A DNA stretch of 64,000 nucleotides, taken from assembly GCF_019424165.1 (NCBI RefSeq), contig NZ_JAHZAA010000001.1, positions 186,001-250,000 on the forward strand. The letters are read 5' to 3'. Shown piece after piece: positions 45,407 through 54,996 of this stretch. A program made the position numbers and the translations under genes. Source of the DNA: Desulfovibrio sp. (GTDB lineage Bacteria; Desulfobacterota; Desulfovibrionia; Desulfovibrionales; Desulfovibrionaceae). The number at the start of each line of letters is the position of its first letter. Position 1 is the first letter of the stretch. Under the pieces are notes generated by a model. The model was not told the origin of the DNA, did not search any database, and saw only the letters and a program-made list of their open reading frames with translations.

Positions 45407-45720
45407 CAGCATTTCGCCACCGCAGGTTCACTGACATCCCCCGTCTTTTTTACGGCAGCCGCACAGGCCGTCTGAAAAGACGGGGGATTGCCGTTGGCTG
45501 CTTCAGGGCTGGCCTGTGCCGGTTTGGGCAAGCCGGATTGGCCTGACCAGGCCTGTTTGCCCATATCTGCTTTATCCGTCCACATCTCTGTCCACATCCG
45601 CTTGCATTCGCGCACATTCGCCAGCGCCTGCCTACGGCTGTTCACGTATTGGCAGGCGGCGCGGGCGGCTCGCACTTGCGGCATGCGCGCAGTTATCATA
45701 AAGCCTTGGAAGGAGAGTTT
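45407..45720. other. Intergenic region between MCP and dgt
   Basis: It holds a long hairpin (45436-45488), a GGCCTGACCAGGCC palindrome near 45540 and two direct copies of TCTGTCCACATC/TCCGTCCACATC near 45577-45600. No gene seen. Confidence 0.45.
45436..45488 (+). terminator. Long hairpin after the MCP gene
   Basis: ATCCCCCGTCTTTT (45436-45449) pairs with AAAAGACGGGGGAT (45475-45488). The stem is perfect, but there is no T-run after it, so terminator function is less certain. Confidence 0.5.
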
Positions 45721-47064
45721 ATGAGCAAGCATACAGAACAGTGGGGCCGCTTGCTGGCTCCGTATCGCAGGACGCGGCAGGGCAAGGATCTGGCTGCTCT
45801 CGATCTGGTGCGCAATCCGTTTGTGCAGGATTATGACCGCATCATCTTTTCCAGCTCCTTCCGCAGGCTTGCCAAAAAAACGCAGGTGCACCCTCTGGTG
45901 CGCAATGACCATATCCACAACCGCCTTACCCATTCGCTCGAAGTAAGCTGCGTGGGCCGCTCTCTGGCGCTTCTGGCGGGGCAGGGGCTGGCCGAAAGGG
46001 GGCAACTGCCGCAAGGCTACAGCCCCGAGCATCTCGGCCAGATCATACAGGCGGCCTGCCTGGCTCACGATATCGGCAATCCGCCCTTCGGGCATGCCGG
46101 AGAAGAGGCCATACGCGACTGGTTCAAGGATACGGGGCATACCGAACACTACTTCAAGGAACTGCGGCCCGCCGAGCGGGCGGACTTTGAAGCCTTTGAC
46201 GGCAACGCCCAGGGGTTTCGCGTGGTCAATACGCTTGAAAACAACAAGGATTCCGGTGGTTTCCGTTTAACATTCCCTGTGCTGGCAAGTCTTGTCAAAT
46301 ACCCCTGCTCCGCGCACGAGGCGTTGGGCCGGTCCAGTGGCAAGTTCAATTACTATACGGCGGAGCAGGAGATATTTGCGGATATTTTCAGCACGCTGGG
46401 CCTGATGCATGACGGCCGCGCGCGCCGCCACCCCCTTTCCTACCTGCTGGAAGCGGCAGACGACATCTGCTACCGCATCATTGATATGGAAGACGCGCGT
46501 GAATTGCGCATCATCACCTATCAGGACATCAAGAATGTTATGGATCCCCTGTTGAGCGACAGCAATATGGACGGCGGGCGTCTGGCGGATATGGATTCGG
46601 ACCGGCGGCGCTCGGGCATGCTGCGCACCAAGGCCATGGGTCGCATCATCCCCTCGGTGGTGCAGACATTTCTTGATAATTATGAAGACATCATGAATGG
46701 CACACTGCAAGGCGACCTGCTCAAGCATGCCCGGCAGGATGTGGCGGACTTTATGGCGGCGGCCAAGACGGTGTTTACCTGCAAGATCATGAACAATCCG
46801 CAAAAAACAGCTCTGGAAATAGGCACGTACACCCTGTACAAACGCTTGCTGGACGTGTTTATTCCCGCCTGTTTCAATTTCAGCAAAAAGAACGCCATGT
46901 CCTATCAGGAAACGCGCGCCCTGACCCTTATGGGGACCAATGCCCCCGCTGAGGGTGAGTGCCTGTATACGGCCTATCTGCGTGTGCTGGATTTCGTGTC
47001 CGGCATGACGGACGATTACGCCACGTTTATCTCGCAGCAGTTTTCAGGTACGGCAGCCAGCTAG
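45721..47064 (+). CDS. dgt: Deoxyguanosinetriphosphate triphosphohydrolase-like protein
   Basis: A 447-residue HD-domain enzyme that hydrolyses dNTPs to nucleoside and triphosphate. The HD motif residues are visible in NRLTHSLEVSCVGRSLA (first His) and ACLAHDIGNPPFGHAGEEAI (HD pair); FSSSFRRLAKKTQV at the N-terminus is a family signature. The ATG at 45721 follows AAGGAG. Monocistronic. Confidence 0.93.
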   Translation: MSKHTEQWGRLLAPYRRTRQGKDLAALDLVRNPFVQDYDRIIFSSSFRRLAKKTQVHPLVRNDHIHNRLTHSLEVSCVGRSLALLAGQGLAERGQLPQGYSPEHLGQIIQAACLAHDIGNPPFGHAGEEAIRDWFKDTGHTEHYFKELRPAERADFEAFDGNAQGFRVVNTLENNKDSGGFRLTFPVLASLVKYPCSAHEALGRSSGKFNYYTAEQEIFADIFSTLGLMHDGRARRHPLSYLLEAADDICYRIIDMEDARELRIITYQDIKNVMDPLLSDSNMDGGRLADMDSDRRRSGMLRTKAMGRIIPSVVQTFLDNYEDIMNGTLQGDLLKHARQDVADFMAAAKTVFTCKIMNNPQKTALEIGTYTLYKRLLDVFIPACFNFSKKNAMSYQETRALTLMGTNAPAEGECLYTAYLRVLDFVSGMTDDYATFISQQFSGTAAS

Positions 47065-47362
47065 AGGGGAGCCCCAGATGTGGCCAACGGCGGGCTGTGT
47101 GCGGCAAGGGTGGGCCGTGTGGGCCGTGTTGGCCGTGCGTAGGGATGGAAAGGGGCTTGTCCTTCAAAAGAGGAAGTATCGGCCCTGCGGGCGCGGGAGT
47201 TTTTCAGTTTCTATTGTTCTGCCGCCTGCGCGGCGGGCGGCCTAAATACCGAACAAAGAAAAATCCCTCGTGGCCCGCAGGGCCGCAAAAAACGTATCCT
47301 AAAGGGCAAACCCTTCCTCCTGGTCCCGCGGGCAGGCGTATTCCTGCCGCGCAGTAAGCCCC
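47065..47362. repeat. Intergenic repeat element, copy 1
   Basis: The segment about 47090-47250 resembles 51300-51505: both have GCGGCAAGGGTGG, then GGATGG..GGGGCTTGT, CCCTGCG-GCGCGGGA-TTTTT and CCGCCTGCGCGGCGGGCGGC, in the same order. No open frame of note. Possibly a dispersed non-coding element. Confidence 0.55.
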
Positions 47363-47962
47363 CTACAGGGCAATGCAACGTTCCCGGACGGGCATGGGCG
47401 CCAGCACTGTAGCGGGCAAGGCATGGGCCAGCCGGTTCCAGTGACGGGCTTTTGTCAGTGCGTCCAGGGCCAGATTGCGCAAGATCAGATAGCTTTCGGC
47501 CAGATCATGCCGGTCTGTGTCGATAATGTGATCCGCGTGAAGTGGTTCGTCAAACCTGTCGGTAAGGCCACTCAGGCCCGGCACATGGCCTTGCCCGGCC
47601 ATGGCGTACAATCCTCTTGTGTCGCGGGTTACCAGTGTCTGCAAAGAACAGCGCACCCACACCTCATGGTACAGCGGCAGATTTTTGCGGTTTTTCTGAC
47701 GCATGACGCTGTAAGGCGTTGTGGCCGCCACAATGCACACGCGCCCCTGGGCGTGGTGCTGCAATGCCTGATCGCGCAGGGCGTTCATGGCGGTGATACG
47801 CTCCTGGGGCGCGATGCCGTCAAGGCCCGTCTGGCGGCGAAAATGGTTTTCATCAACAAATGCTGTTTCCACGCCCTGTCCTTCAAGGAACAGGCGCACA
47901 AGAGAACCCAGGGTGGTTTTGCCGCTGCCGGAAAGGCCCAACAGCCAGATCACGGGCGTCAT
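47363..47962 (-). CDS. Adenylyl-sulfate kinase-like protein (CysC family)
   Basis: A 199-residue P-loop kinase. The P-loop is GLSGSGKTT, and the later RDTRGLYAMAGQG and GLTDRFDEPLHADHIIDT fit APS kinase. The usual DGDNVR motif is replaced by DENHFRR, so the substrate may differ from APS. Sulfate reducers do not need PAPS for dissimilation; such genes usually serve assimilation or sulfation of surface glycans. I chose the ATG at 47962 (GAGG upstream). Confidence 0.75.
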   Translation of the reverse strand: MTPVIWLLGLSGSGKTTLGSLVRLFLEGQGVETAFVDENHFRRQTGLDGIAPQERITAMNALRDQALQHHAQGRVCIVAATTPYSVMRQKNRKNLPLYHEVWVRCSLQTLVTRDTRGLYAMAGQGHVPGLSGLTDRFDEPLHADHIIDTDRHDLAESYLILRNLALDALTKARHWNRLAHALPATVLAPMPVRERCIAL

Positions 47963-48161
47963 GCATACCTCGCTTGTTTGCGCATTGCATTGGCGCGGCC
48001 GGGCCGCGCAGGAACGCCCGGAAAATTGCAATAATCCGGCCATGTTGAATAAGTCTTTTTATTATAGCGAGATAGGCGTTAAGCGCGCGGGAGAGGCTGC
48101 TTTTTTGACGGTCAGGGGCGAGAAACAGCGGGGGAAGCGGCAAAAATATCCTGTAGCAACG

Positions 48162-48192
48162 AAAAAAGGGAGTCAGCATGCTGACTCCCTTT
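48162..48192 (-). terminator. Terminator of the tRNA-Val/tRNA-Asp unit
   Basis: Perfect palindrome AAAGGGAGTCAGCATG/CATGCTGACTCCCTTT with a T-run on the minus strand, directly after tRNA-Asp. Confidence 0.9.
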
Positions 48193-48200
48193 AAACATTC

Positions 48201-48277
<77 letters not shown>

Positions 48278-48284
48278 GGATTTA

Positions 48285-48360
48285 TGGTGGGCAGTACAGG
48301 ACTTGAACCTGTGACCCCCGCCGTGTGAAGGCGGTGCTCTACCAGCTGAGCTAACTGCCC
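48285..48360 (-). tRNA. tRNA-Val (anticodon CAC)
   Basis: A 76-base minus-strand tRNA with encoded CCA. Acceptor GGGCAGT/ACTGCCC, D-arm TAGCTCAGCTGGTAGAGCA, anticodon loop TTCACAC giving CAC. It is transcribed with tRNA-Asp seven bases downstream. Confidence 0.97.
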
Positions 48361-48636
48361 TCCCGGAGACACGTTTCTATGCAAAACCCACCGAAGAGTC
48401 AAGCGAAAAATATGAAGTAAAAATTTTTTTACAGGGGTAAAAAGATAACACACTGTTTTATTTGCATAAGTTTTATTTTCTATAAAACCGGCACATTGAT
48501 TGTCTTGCGCCGTACCGGGTGGAGTGCTAGACCCTCCTGTAGCACCTCTGTACGGCGTCAGCCGTAGCTGCGGCTGCCGTAATGGCTGTTTTGCGGGTCT
48601 GAAAGGGGGTGACAGCAGTTTTTTAGAGGCAATGTA

Positions 48637-49701
48637 ATGAAACCCTTATGGATACGCCTTTGGGCGATATTTTTTTTCGGGCTGGCCGTATGTGCTGCTC
48701 CGGGTGTTCAGGCCCGGGTGGTAGACGGCGGCAGTATTATGGATCAGCACATGCGCGAAAATCTATGCGCGCTGACGTTTGACGACGGGCCTTCTGCCAA
48801 TACGCCCCAGTTGCTGGACATGCTGAGTGAATACGGCATCCCGGCCACATTTTTTCTTTTGGGCAAGCAGGCCGAGCGGCATCCTGCCCTTGTGCGGCGC
48901 ATCCTGGCCGAAGGGCATGAGGTGGGCAATCACTCGTATTCACATCCCAACCTGCGCATGCTTTCTCCTGAAAAAAAATTGCAGGAGATCGGGCAGACAG
49001 ATGCCATCCTGCGCGCTCTCGGGGCCAGCCCTTCGTTTCTGCGCCCCCCTTACGGGGCCTATGATAACCATACGGTAAGCGTGGCCGAAAGTCTGGGCCT
49101 GGGCATCATGCTCTGGTCGCTGGACAGCCGCGACTGGAAAAGCCTGCCCGCCAACTACGCCACCCTGCGCAGTACCCGTGGCACGGTGTATGATACCGGT
49201 GCTCTGCGCGGCATTTTTTTGTTTCATGACACGCACAAACGCACAGTTGAAGACCTGCCCCGCATTATCCGCGACCTGCGCGCCGGGGGGTGTCAGCGTT
49301 TTGTGACGGTGAGTGATTACCTTGACGGCCTGCTTGATCCGGAGCCGGGCATACTTATGACCCGTCGTTTTACGGACAGCGCCCCGCCCGCCGTGGCAGA
49401 AAAAAAGCCCGGCCGCCTCAAGGAGCAGTTTCAGGAAATGCCGCCCGAAAGTTACCCCGCAGGCACTGCGGCCTTGCCTCTGGCCCGCACAAGCCGCCCC
49501 TGGCGGTCTGGAAATGGCGCGGCCGAGGCGGACAGGCAACCGGCCGCAGAAGCTGACAGGCAGGCCGCCGGCGAAAACAGCGGCCTGGGGCACGACAGCG
49601 GCGCGCAGCCTGCAACGGTCGGGCCTGGGGCCGGTGCGGGTATGCCTTTGGGCAGCTCTGTTTTCACGCCCGGCACAGTCGCCGGTTCTGCGGACGCTTA
49701 G
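48637..49701 (+). CDS. Secreted polysaccharide deacetylase (NodB domain)
   Basis: A 354-residue protein. The signal peptide (about 1-27) ends near GVQARV. The NodB deacetylase domain (about 40-235) has TFDDGPS (catalytic base and metal Asp), the metal-binding HSYSHP, RPPYGAYD and LFHDTH. The C-terminal 110 residues are Ala/Gly/Pro-rich and probably disordered. It would de-N-acetylate peptidoglycan or a surface polysaccharide in the periplasm. Confidence 0.92.
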   Translation: MKPLWIRLWAIFFFGLAVCAAPGVQARVVDGGSIMDQHMRENLCALTFDDGPSANTPQLLDMLSEYGIPATFFLLGKQAERHPALVRRILAEGHEVGNHSYSHPNLRMLSPEKKLQEIGQTDAILRALGASPSFLRPPYGAYDNHTVSVAESLGLGIMLWSLDSRDWKSLPANYATLRSTRGTVYDTGALRGIFLFHDTHKRTVEDLPRIIRDLRAGGCQRFVTVSDYLDGLLDPEPGILMTRRFTDSAPPAVAEKKPGRLKEQFQEMPPESYPAGTAALPLARTSRPWRSGNGAAEADRQPAAEADRQAAGENSGLGHDSGAQPATVGPGAGAGMPLGSSVFTPGTVAGSADA

Positions 49702-50063
49702 AACAATCAGGTCTTGAAACCGTCCTGGCGTATGCCCGATGCGGTTACAGCACAGTGGACTACCGTTTTTTTGCTGACTATTATCCTGATTCACGGGCAA
49801 TGCCGTTGATGGTGCTGCGAGCAGGGAAAACCGGTGCGAGGCGGGGAAGCTCACGCGGCACACCCTGCGCAGGCGACTCCAGCGAAGACAATGAAAATCT
49901 CTCAAATGTTCACTGCCTAGAATATTTTTTATCTTTGGCATACCGGAAAAGCGCCCCGCAAGGGGCGCTTTTTTTCATAGTCATGCCGTATTTGCCGCCA
50001 ACATCTTAAAATGTCGGCAGGAGCTGGCAACAGCCGGCAGGCCTGTGTGCCTTTGCCTGCTGC
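49702..50063. other. Intergenic region with terminator
   Basis: About 360 bases between convergent genes. No gene is seen; the terminator at 49947-49976 is the only clear element. Confidence 0.45.
49947..49976 (+). terminator. Intrinsic terminator
   Basis: AAAAGCGCCCC-GCA-AGGGGCGCTTTTTTT, a strong GC stem with T-run on the plus strand and A-run for the minus strand. Confidence 0.9.
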
Positions 50064-51284
50064 TCAGGAGAGGCGGTTTTTAAAGTCCGCGTAGCCGAAC
50101 TCCCGCACCATGCGAAAATCCATATCTCCCGCAGCGTCCGGCCCGCAGATGCCGATGGAAGGCAGGCGCAGGCCGTTGAACGTGGTGGTCTTGACCATGC
50201 TGTAAATGGCCATGTCTTCAAAAACAAGGCGCTGGCCGGGCTTGAGGGGAGCGTCAAAGGAATATTCTCCGGCCACGTCGCCCGCCAGGCAGGACTTGCC
50301 CGCCAGGCGGCATGTCCAGGCCTTTTGCCCGGTTTCTCCGGCAAGCACGGCGGCCCCGTCGTGTTCGTAGCGTACACGCGGCCGGTAAGGCATTTCGATA
50401 ACGTCGGGCATATGGCAGGGAATGCCGATATCCAGAATGGCTATGGGCATATCGGCTTCGATGACGTCCAGCACGGTGGCCACAAGCCAGCCCGCGTCCA
50501 GAGCCACGGCTTCGCCCGGCTCAAGATATACCTGGGCCTGATAGCGGTCGCGCCATTGCGTCAGCAGGCGGCAGAGCAGGTCAAGGTCGTAGCCCGGCTT
50601 GGTGATATGATGCCCGCCGCCCATGTTGATCCAGCGGCATTGGGGCAGCCACTGGCCGAAATGCTTTTCCACGGCGGCCAGGGTGCGCTCAAGAGCGTCG
50701 GCCCCCTGCTCGCACAGGGTGTGGAAATGCAGACCGGATATGCCCGTCATGACTGTGGGGTCAAAATGTTTGCGGCGTATGCCCAGGCGCGATCCGGGGG
50801 CGCAGGGATTGTAAATTTCCACAGCGCCTTCGGAGTGCTCGGGGTTGATGCGCAGGCCGCACTGTATCTGTCTGTCAGGGCAACGGTCCCTGTTCCACAT
50901 TTCAATGGCAGGGGCGAACTCGCGCCACTGGGCTGTGGAGTTGAACACAATGTGGTCCGTCAGGGTGAGCAGCTCCGCCATTTCGCGCCTGTTCCAGCCC
51001 GCGGCGAATGCGTGAACCTCGCCGCCGAATTCTTCACGGGCCAGCCGGGCCTCATCAACGGAGCTGGCGCAGGCCCCCCACAGCGGGCCGTGCCCCTTGA
51101 AGCGGGAAAGCAGCGGAAACGTTCCCCAGGCGGCGTAGCCCTTGAGGGCCAGAAGAATTTTTGCCCCGGTGCGCTCCTGTACACTGTTAAGTACGGCTGC
51201 ATTGGCGCTGAGCTGATTTTCATCCAACACAAAGCAGGGTGAGGGGATGCGGGCGGGATCAAAAAGAAGGTGCTGGCAGTGCAT
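50064..51284 (-). CDS. nspC: Carboxynorspermidine decarboxylase
   Basis: A 406-residue PLP enzyme of the alanine-racemase-like fold III group. The PLP lysine is K48 in ILLALKGYAAWG. GLHFHTLCEQGAD, the glycine-rich NMGGGHHITK and YLEPGEAV are the expected phosphate and substrate motifs, and GICGPDAAGD near the C-terminus carries the catalytic Cys. It decarboxylates carboxynorspermidine or carboxyspermidine, the last step of the alternative spermidine pathway. The ATG follows AAAGGA. It lies downstream of the synthase gene on the same strand. Confidence 0.93.
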   Translation of the reverse strand: MHCQHLLFDPARIPSPCFVLDENQLSANAAVLNSVQERTGAKILLALKGYAAWGTFPLLSRFKGHGPLWGACASSVDEARLAREEFGGEVHAFAAGWNRREMAELLTLTDHIVFNSTAQWREFAPAIEMWNRDRCPDRQIQCGLRINPEHSEGAVEIYNPCAPGSRLGIRRKHFDPTVMTGISGLHFHTLCEQGADALERTLAAVEKHFGQWLPQCRWINMGGGHHITKPGYDLDLLCRLLTQWRDRYQAQVYLEPGEAVALDAGWLVATVLDVIEADMPIAILDIGIPCHMPDVIEMPYRPRVRYEHDGAAVLAGETGQKAWTCRLAGKSCLAGDVAGEYSFDAPLKPGQRLVFEDMAIYSMVKTTTFNGLRLPSIGICGPDAAGDMDFRMVREFGYADFKNRLS

Positions 51285-51610
51285 GGGGATTCCTTTGGGC
51301 CGCCTGTGCGGCGGGCGGCAAGGGTGGAGCGTTACTGCTTGAAATGTCCCAATCGCCCTTGTTCGGGTGTCTGTACGGTAGCGGCATTGCGCAATGCGCT
51401 GGGATGGGGCTTGTTTTTTGAGAAGAATCTTTGCAGCCCTGCGAGCGCGGGATTTTTCCCTTGCTCTTTATCTGGCCGCCTGCGCGGCGGGCGGCAGATG
51501 AGGGCCTGTCAGGATCTGCGCCCCTCCGAGGCCCCCATCTGCACTCCCGCAGTTTTTTCCGAAGGACAAGCCTTTTCCTTTTCTTACTGCCCGCCCGCTC
51601 CGGCGTTTCT
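51285..51610. repeat. Intergenic repeat element, copy 2
   Basis: It lies between the two polyamine genes. It shares ordered motifs with 47090-47250 (see that entry). It also carries an inverted piece: AAGGACAAGCCTTTTCCTTT at about 51562-51581 is the reverse complement of the AAAGGGGCTTGTCCTT found in copy 1. No gene seen. Confidence 0.55.
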
Positions 51611-52822
51611 TTATATTTTCCCGGTTACATCCACGGACTGCCAGGGCAGGCCGTATGTACCCAGATCCTTCAGGAAGGGGTCGGGATCAAACTGTTCCAT
51701 ATTCCACACGCCGGGCTTGCGCCACACGCCTTCGGCCACCATTTTGGAGCCGATCATGGCAGGCACGCCGGTGGTGTAGGAAATGGCCTGCGAGCCGACT
51801 TCGGCGTAGCATTCTTCATGGTCGCAGATATTGTAGATGTAAACGGTTTTTTCCTTGCCGTCCTTGACGCCGCGCATGAGGTCGCCAATGCAGGTCTTGC
51901 CCTTGGTCAGGGGGCCGAGGGAGGCCGGGTCGGGCAAAAGCTTGGACAGGAACTGGATGGGTACGATGTCCTGCCCCTGAAAGTTCACGGGATCAATGCG
52001 GGTCATGCCCACATTGCCGAGCACCTTCAGGTGGTTGAGATAGTTATCGGAAAACGTCATCCAGAAGCGGGCGCGGCGCAGGCCCTTGAGGTTTTTGACC
52101 AGCGATTCCAGCTCCTCATGATACATGAGAAAGCACTTTTTGCCGCCGATGCCGCTGGGGAAGTCAAAATTCATTGACCAGGACAGGGGATCGGTTTCCA
52201 CCCATTCGCCCCGTTCCCAGTAGCGGCCGCGCGCGGTAACTTCGCGGATATTGATCTCGGGGTTGAAGTTGGTGGCAAAGGGCTGGCCGTGGTCACCGGC
52301 GTTGCAGTCGATAATGTCCAGCACATGCACTTCGTCCAGTTCGTGCTTCATGACCCAGGCAGCAAAGACGTTGGTCACGCCGGGGTCAAAGCCCGAACCG
52401 AGCAGGGCGGTAAGCCCGGCCTCACGAAAGCGGTCGGCATAGGCCCACTGCCATTTGTATTCAAACTTGGCGGTGTCCAGCGGCTCATAGTTGGCCGTGT
52501 CCACATAGTGGACGCCGCACTCAAGGCAGGCATCCATAATGTGCAGATCCTGATAGGGCAGGGCCACGTTGCACACAAGGTCGGGCTTGACGCTGCGGAT
52601 AAGCTGGCAAAGCTCCGGCACATTGTCCGCGTCCACCCTGGCGGTAGCCACGTCAACGCCGTAGCGGGCCTTTACGTTTTGCGCAATGGCGTCGCAGCGG
52701 GAAACCGTGCGGCTGGCAAGGGTTATTTTGTTAAAAATGCCGCCGTTTGCGGCAACCTGGGCGCATTTGTGGACAACCACGCTCCCGACGCCACCCGCGC
52801 CGATGATAAGGATATTCGCCAT
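51611..52822 (-). CDS. Carboxynorspermidine synthase (saccharopine dehydrogenase family)
   Basis: A 403-residue enzyme with an N-terminal Rossmann NAD(P) motif IIGAGGVGSVVVHK. The middle part has YVDTANYEPLD and GSGFDPGVTNVFAAWV, typical of the saccharopine dehydrogenase-like carboxynorspermidine dehydrogenases. It condenses aspartate semialdehyde with putrescine or diaminopropane. Pairing with nspC fixes the assignment. The ATG at 52822 follows GAGAGGGAAGAG. Confidence 0.92.
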   Translation of the reverse strand: MANILIIGAGGVGSVVVHKCAQVAANGGIFNKITLASRTVSRCDAIAQNVKARYGVDVATARVDADNVPELCQLIRSVKPDLVCNVALPYQDLHIMDACLECGVHYVDTANYEPLDTAKFEYKWQWAYADRFREAGLTALLGSGFDPGVTNVFAAWVMKHELDEVHVLDIIDCNAGDHGQPFATNFNPEINIREVTARGRYWERGEWVETDPLSWSMNFDFPSGIGGKKCFLMYHEELESLVKNLKGLRRARFWMTFSDNYLNHLKVLGNVGMTRIDPVNFQGQDIVPIQFLSKLLPDPASLGPLTKGKTCIGDLMRGVKDGKEKTVYIYNICDHEECYAEVGSQAISYTTGVPAMIGSKMVAEGVWRKPGVWNMEQFDPDPFLKDLGTYGLPWQSVDVTGKI

Positions 52823-53005
52823 AGCTCTTCCCTCTCCAGCAAGATAGGGGGTCAAAAGAAAATCCGTGCGGCTGCGCCGCCCGGTCACGTCCCATCACAC
52901 AAAAAGCGCCTCGGCGCGGTCTGCCGCTTGCGGGCGCAAAGTCCGGCTATATGCCTGTAAAGGCCCAATCCGTCAACCGCATTGTTTGCCCTGCCTTTTT
53001 CCGGG

Positions 53006-54427
53006 TTACAACGGGTCTTCCCGGCTGGAATCGGGCGCGGCCTGGTCACCGTCCAGCAGCAGCACGTGGGCATGGCGGCCCGCCCTGCGGGCCTGGCTTG
53101 CAAGGGCGTGGCCCCGCTCTCGGCAGGCCGGGCAGGCGTGGCGCGGAACAAGCAGGCACAGAGAGCGCGCCACGCGTTCCGAAGCCGTTTCGATACGACC
53201 CAGGCCGGAGCAGTCCGGGCAGAGCCGCCAGGCTTCGTTCTGCCCTTCGCTGAGCATATCGGTATCATAAAAAATATGTTTTTGCCGCACCCACCAGCGG
53301 TCCTGACCCTGGCCTTCCACCTGCCCTTCTGACGGCGTGGCAGGAGGGTTGAAGTAACAGTCGCGCACTTCTTCGCACAGGCGGGCGATGTACTGCCCGA
53401 CCTTGGCGCTCTGCCGTGTGGATTCTGGCGACCAGCCCGGCTCACGGATGTCGCCCGCGTCAATGCCTGCCAGCGCAAGGCAGATGCCCAGATTCACGTA
53501 AGGCAGGGCGCCGCGTATGGCGTAGCCGCCCTCAAGCACGGCCACATGCGGGTCAAGCAGGCGGGTCAGGGCCGCATAGCCCTGCGCCGAAAGCTTCATG
53601 TTGGCCAGCGGGTCAGTGAAATGATTGTCCTGCCCGGCGGAATTGATGATGAAATCCGGCTTGAAGTCTTCAAGAATGGGCAGTACGGCGTGTTCGACCG
53701 CGTACAGGTAGCCCTCGTCACATGTTTCGGGCGGCAGGGGAATATTTATGGTGCGGCCCAGAGCGCCGGGGCCGCCGCACTCATGCAGAAAGCCCGTGCC
53801 GGGGTACAGGGTGCGGCCGTCCTGATGCAGGGAGATGAAAAGGGTATGCGGGTCGTTCCAGAATACGTCCTGCGTGCCGTCGCCGTGGTGCACGTCTGTA
53901 TCCACAATGGCGATGCGCAGGGGGCGACCGTCCGGGTGCGGATAGTGGTCGCGGATGTATTCGGTCATGACGGCTTCGTTGTTGATATTGCAGAAGCCGC
54001 GGTTGCCGTGCACCACGCGCATGGCATGATGCCCCGGCGGGCGTACCAGGGCAAAGGCGCGGTCTTCATGCCCGTCAAGCACAAGGCGAGCGGCGCGTAT
54101 GGCCCCGCCAGCCGCCGCCAGGTGCGAATCCGTGCTCACGGCGCGGGCTGTGGGCAGGCAGAAGTGCGCGCGTTCAAGCTGCGCATGGCTTGCGAACGCG
54201 GGCCGGTATTCCGTAATGCCGGGAATATCAAAAAGCCCTTCTTCCACAAGCTGGTCGCGCGTATAGAGCAGGCGCTCCTCGCGTTCCGGATGCGTGGCGG
54301 AAATCGCCCAGTCAAAAGCCGGAAAAAAGACGACTCCCAGCCGCCTGGCGGCGCGAAGGGCCGCCTTCGCGTCCGCCTGGCAAAAAGAGTGTGCCGCCGG
54401 GCGCTGCCCGGTCCGTTGCTCAGTCAT
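53006..54427 (-). CDS. Class II histone deacetylase-like amidohydrolase with zinc-ribbon tail
   Basis: A 473-residue protein. The deacetylase domain (about 30-345) has RPPGHHAM, the zinc site DTDVHHGDGTQDVFW and AGQDNHFTDPLA. Bacterial members deacetylate acetylpolyamines or other small amides. Because nspC and carboxynorspermidine synthase lie next to it on the same strand, an acetylpolyamine amidohydrolase role is attractive but inferred. The extra C-terminal part (about 385-473) has two paired-cysteine knuckles (CPDCSGLG and CPACRERG), a zinc-ribbon not usual in this family. Its start overlaps the upstream 113-aa gene by eight bases. Confidence 0.87.
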   Translation of the reverse strand: MTEQRTGQRPAAHSFCQADAKAALRAARRLGVVFFPAFDWAISATHPEREERLLYTRDQLVEEGLFDIPGITEYRPAFASHAQLERAHFCLPTARAVSTDSHLAAAGGAIRAARLVLDGHEDRAFALVRPPGHHAMRVVHGNRGFCNINNEAVMTEYIRDHYPHPDGRPLRIAIVDTDVHHGDGTQDVFWNDPHTLFISLHQDGRTLYPGTGFLHECGGPGALGRTINIPLPPETCDEGYLYAVEHAVLPILEDFKPDFIINSAGQDNHFTDPLANMKLSAQGYAALTRLLDPHVAVLEGGYAIRGALPYVNLGICLALAGIDAGDIREPGWSPESTRQSAKVGQYIARLCEEVRDCYFNPPATPSEGQVEGQGQDRWWVRQKHIFYDTDMLSEGQNEAWRLCPDCSGLGRIETASERVARSLCLLVPRHACPACRERGHALASQARRAGRHAHVLLLDGDQAAPDSSREDPL

Positions 54428-54761
54428 CGTTTTCGTCCAGAGCGTCGAAGATGTCCGCGCCGTAGCGGGCGTAGGTCACCATGCGGCCCATCTGCGAAAG
54501 GCCAAGGGAATACGCCAGATTGCTTTCCGCCACGGCCACAAACAGCAGGCTGTCTTCATCATACATGGCAAAAACGCCGCCGGGGCCGTCTTCCTTGCGA
54601 AAAGCCACGCAGTACATAAGCTCGGGGTCACCCAGAATGCCCGCCGCCACATGATTTGCGGGAGGCTCGGGCAAAGCGGATTCAAAACCCGCCGCTCCGT
54701 TCTTGCGGGGAACGAAATTCAGTTTTGTGCCTTCAACATACAGGTCGTAATATTCTTGCAT
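54420..54761 (-). CDS. Hypothetical protein, 113 aa
   Basis: I do not recognise a family. The protein is small, acidic and soluble (ends FDALDENDD), with one Cys and alternating hydrophobic strands (YYDLYVEGTKLNFVP, LMYCVAFRKED). The ATG follows GGAG. It overlaps the deacetylase start by eight bases, so the two are translationally coupled and presumably act together. Confidence 0.72.
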   Translation of the reverse strand: MQEYYDLYVEGTKLNFVPRKNGAAGFESALPEPPANHVAAGILGDPELMYCVAFRKEDGPGGVFAMYDEDSLLFVAVAESNLAYSLGLSQMGRMVTYARYGADIFDALDENDD

Positions 54762-54996
54762 GGTATTCTCCGGGGCGGTTTGCAGGCGGTTTATGTGTCA
54801 GGAATATGTATGACGCGGGAAAGCAGTGTGGGCCTGCATGCCCGGCCTTGTCAGAAGCGCCGCGCCATGTGTTTTTTCATCTGGCGCAAGGCGTCGTGGC
54901 GGATGTTGGCGGCGCACAGCGTGCATGGTCTGTAAAAACCGCGCATTGTGCGCCTGACGCAGGCAGAACTCAAAAGGCGCTTGCGGGGTGTCCTTT

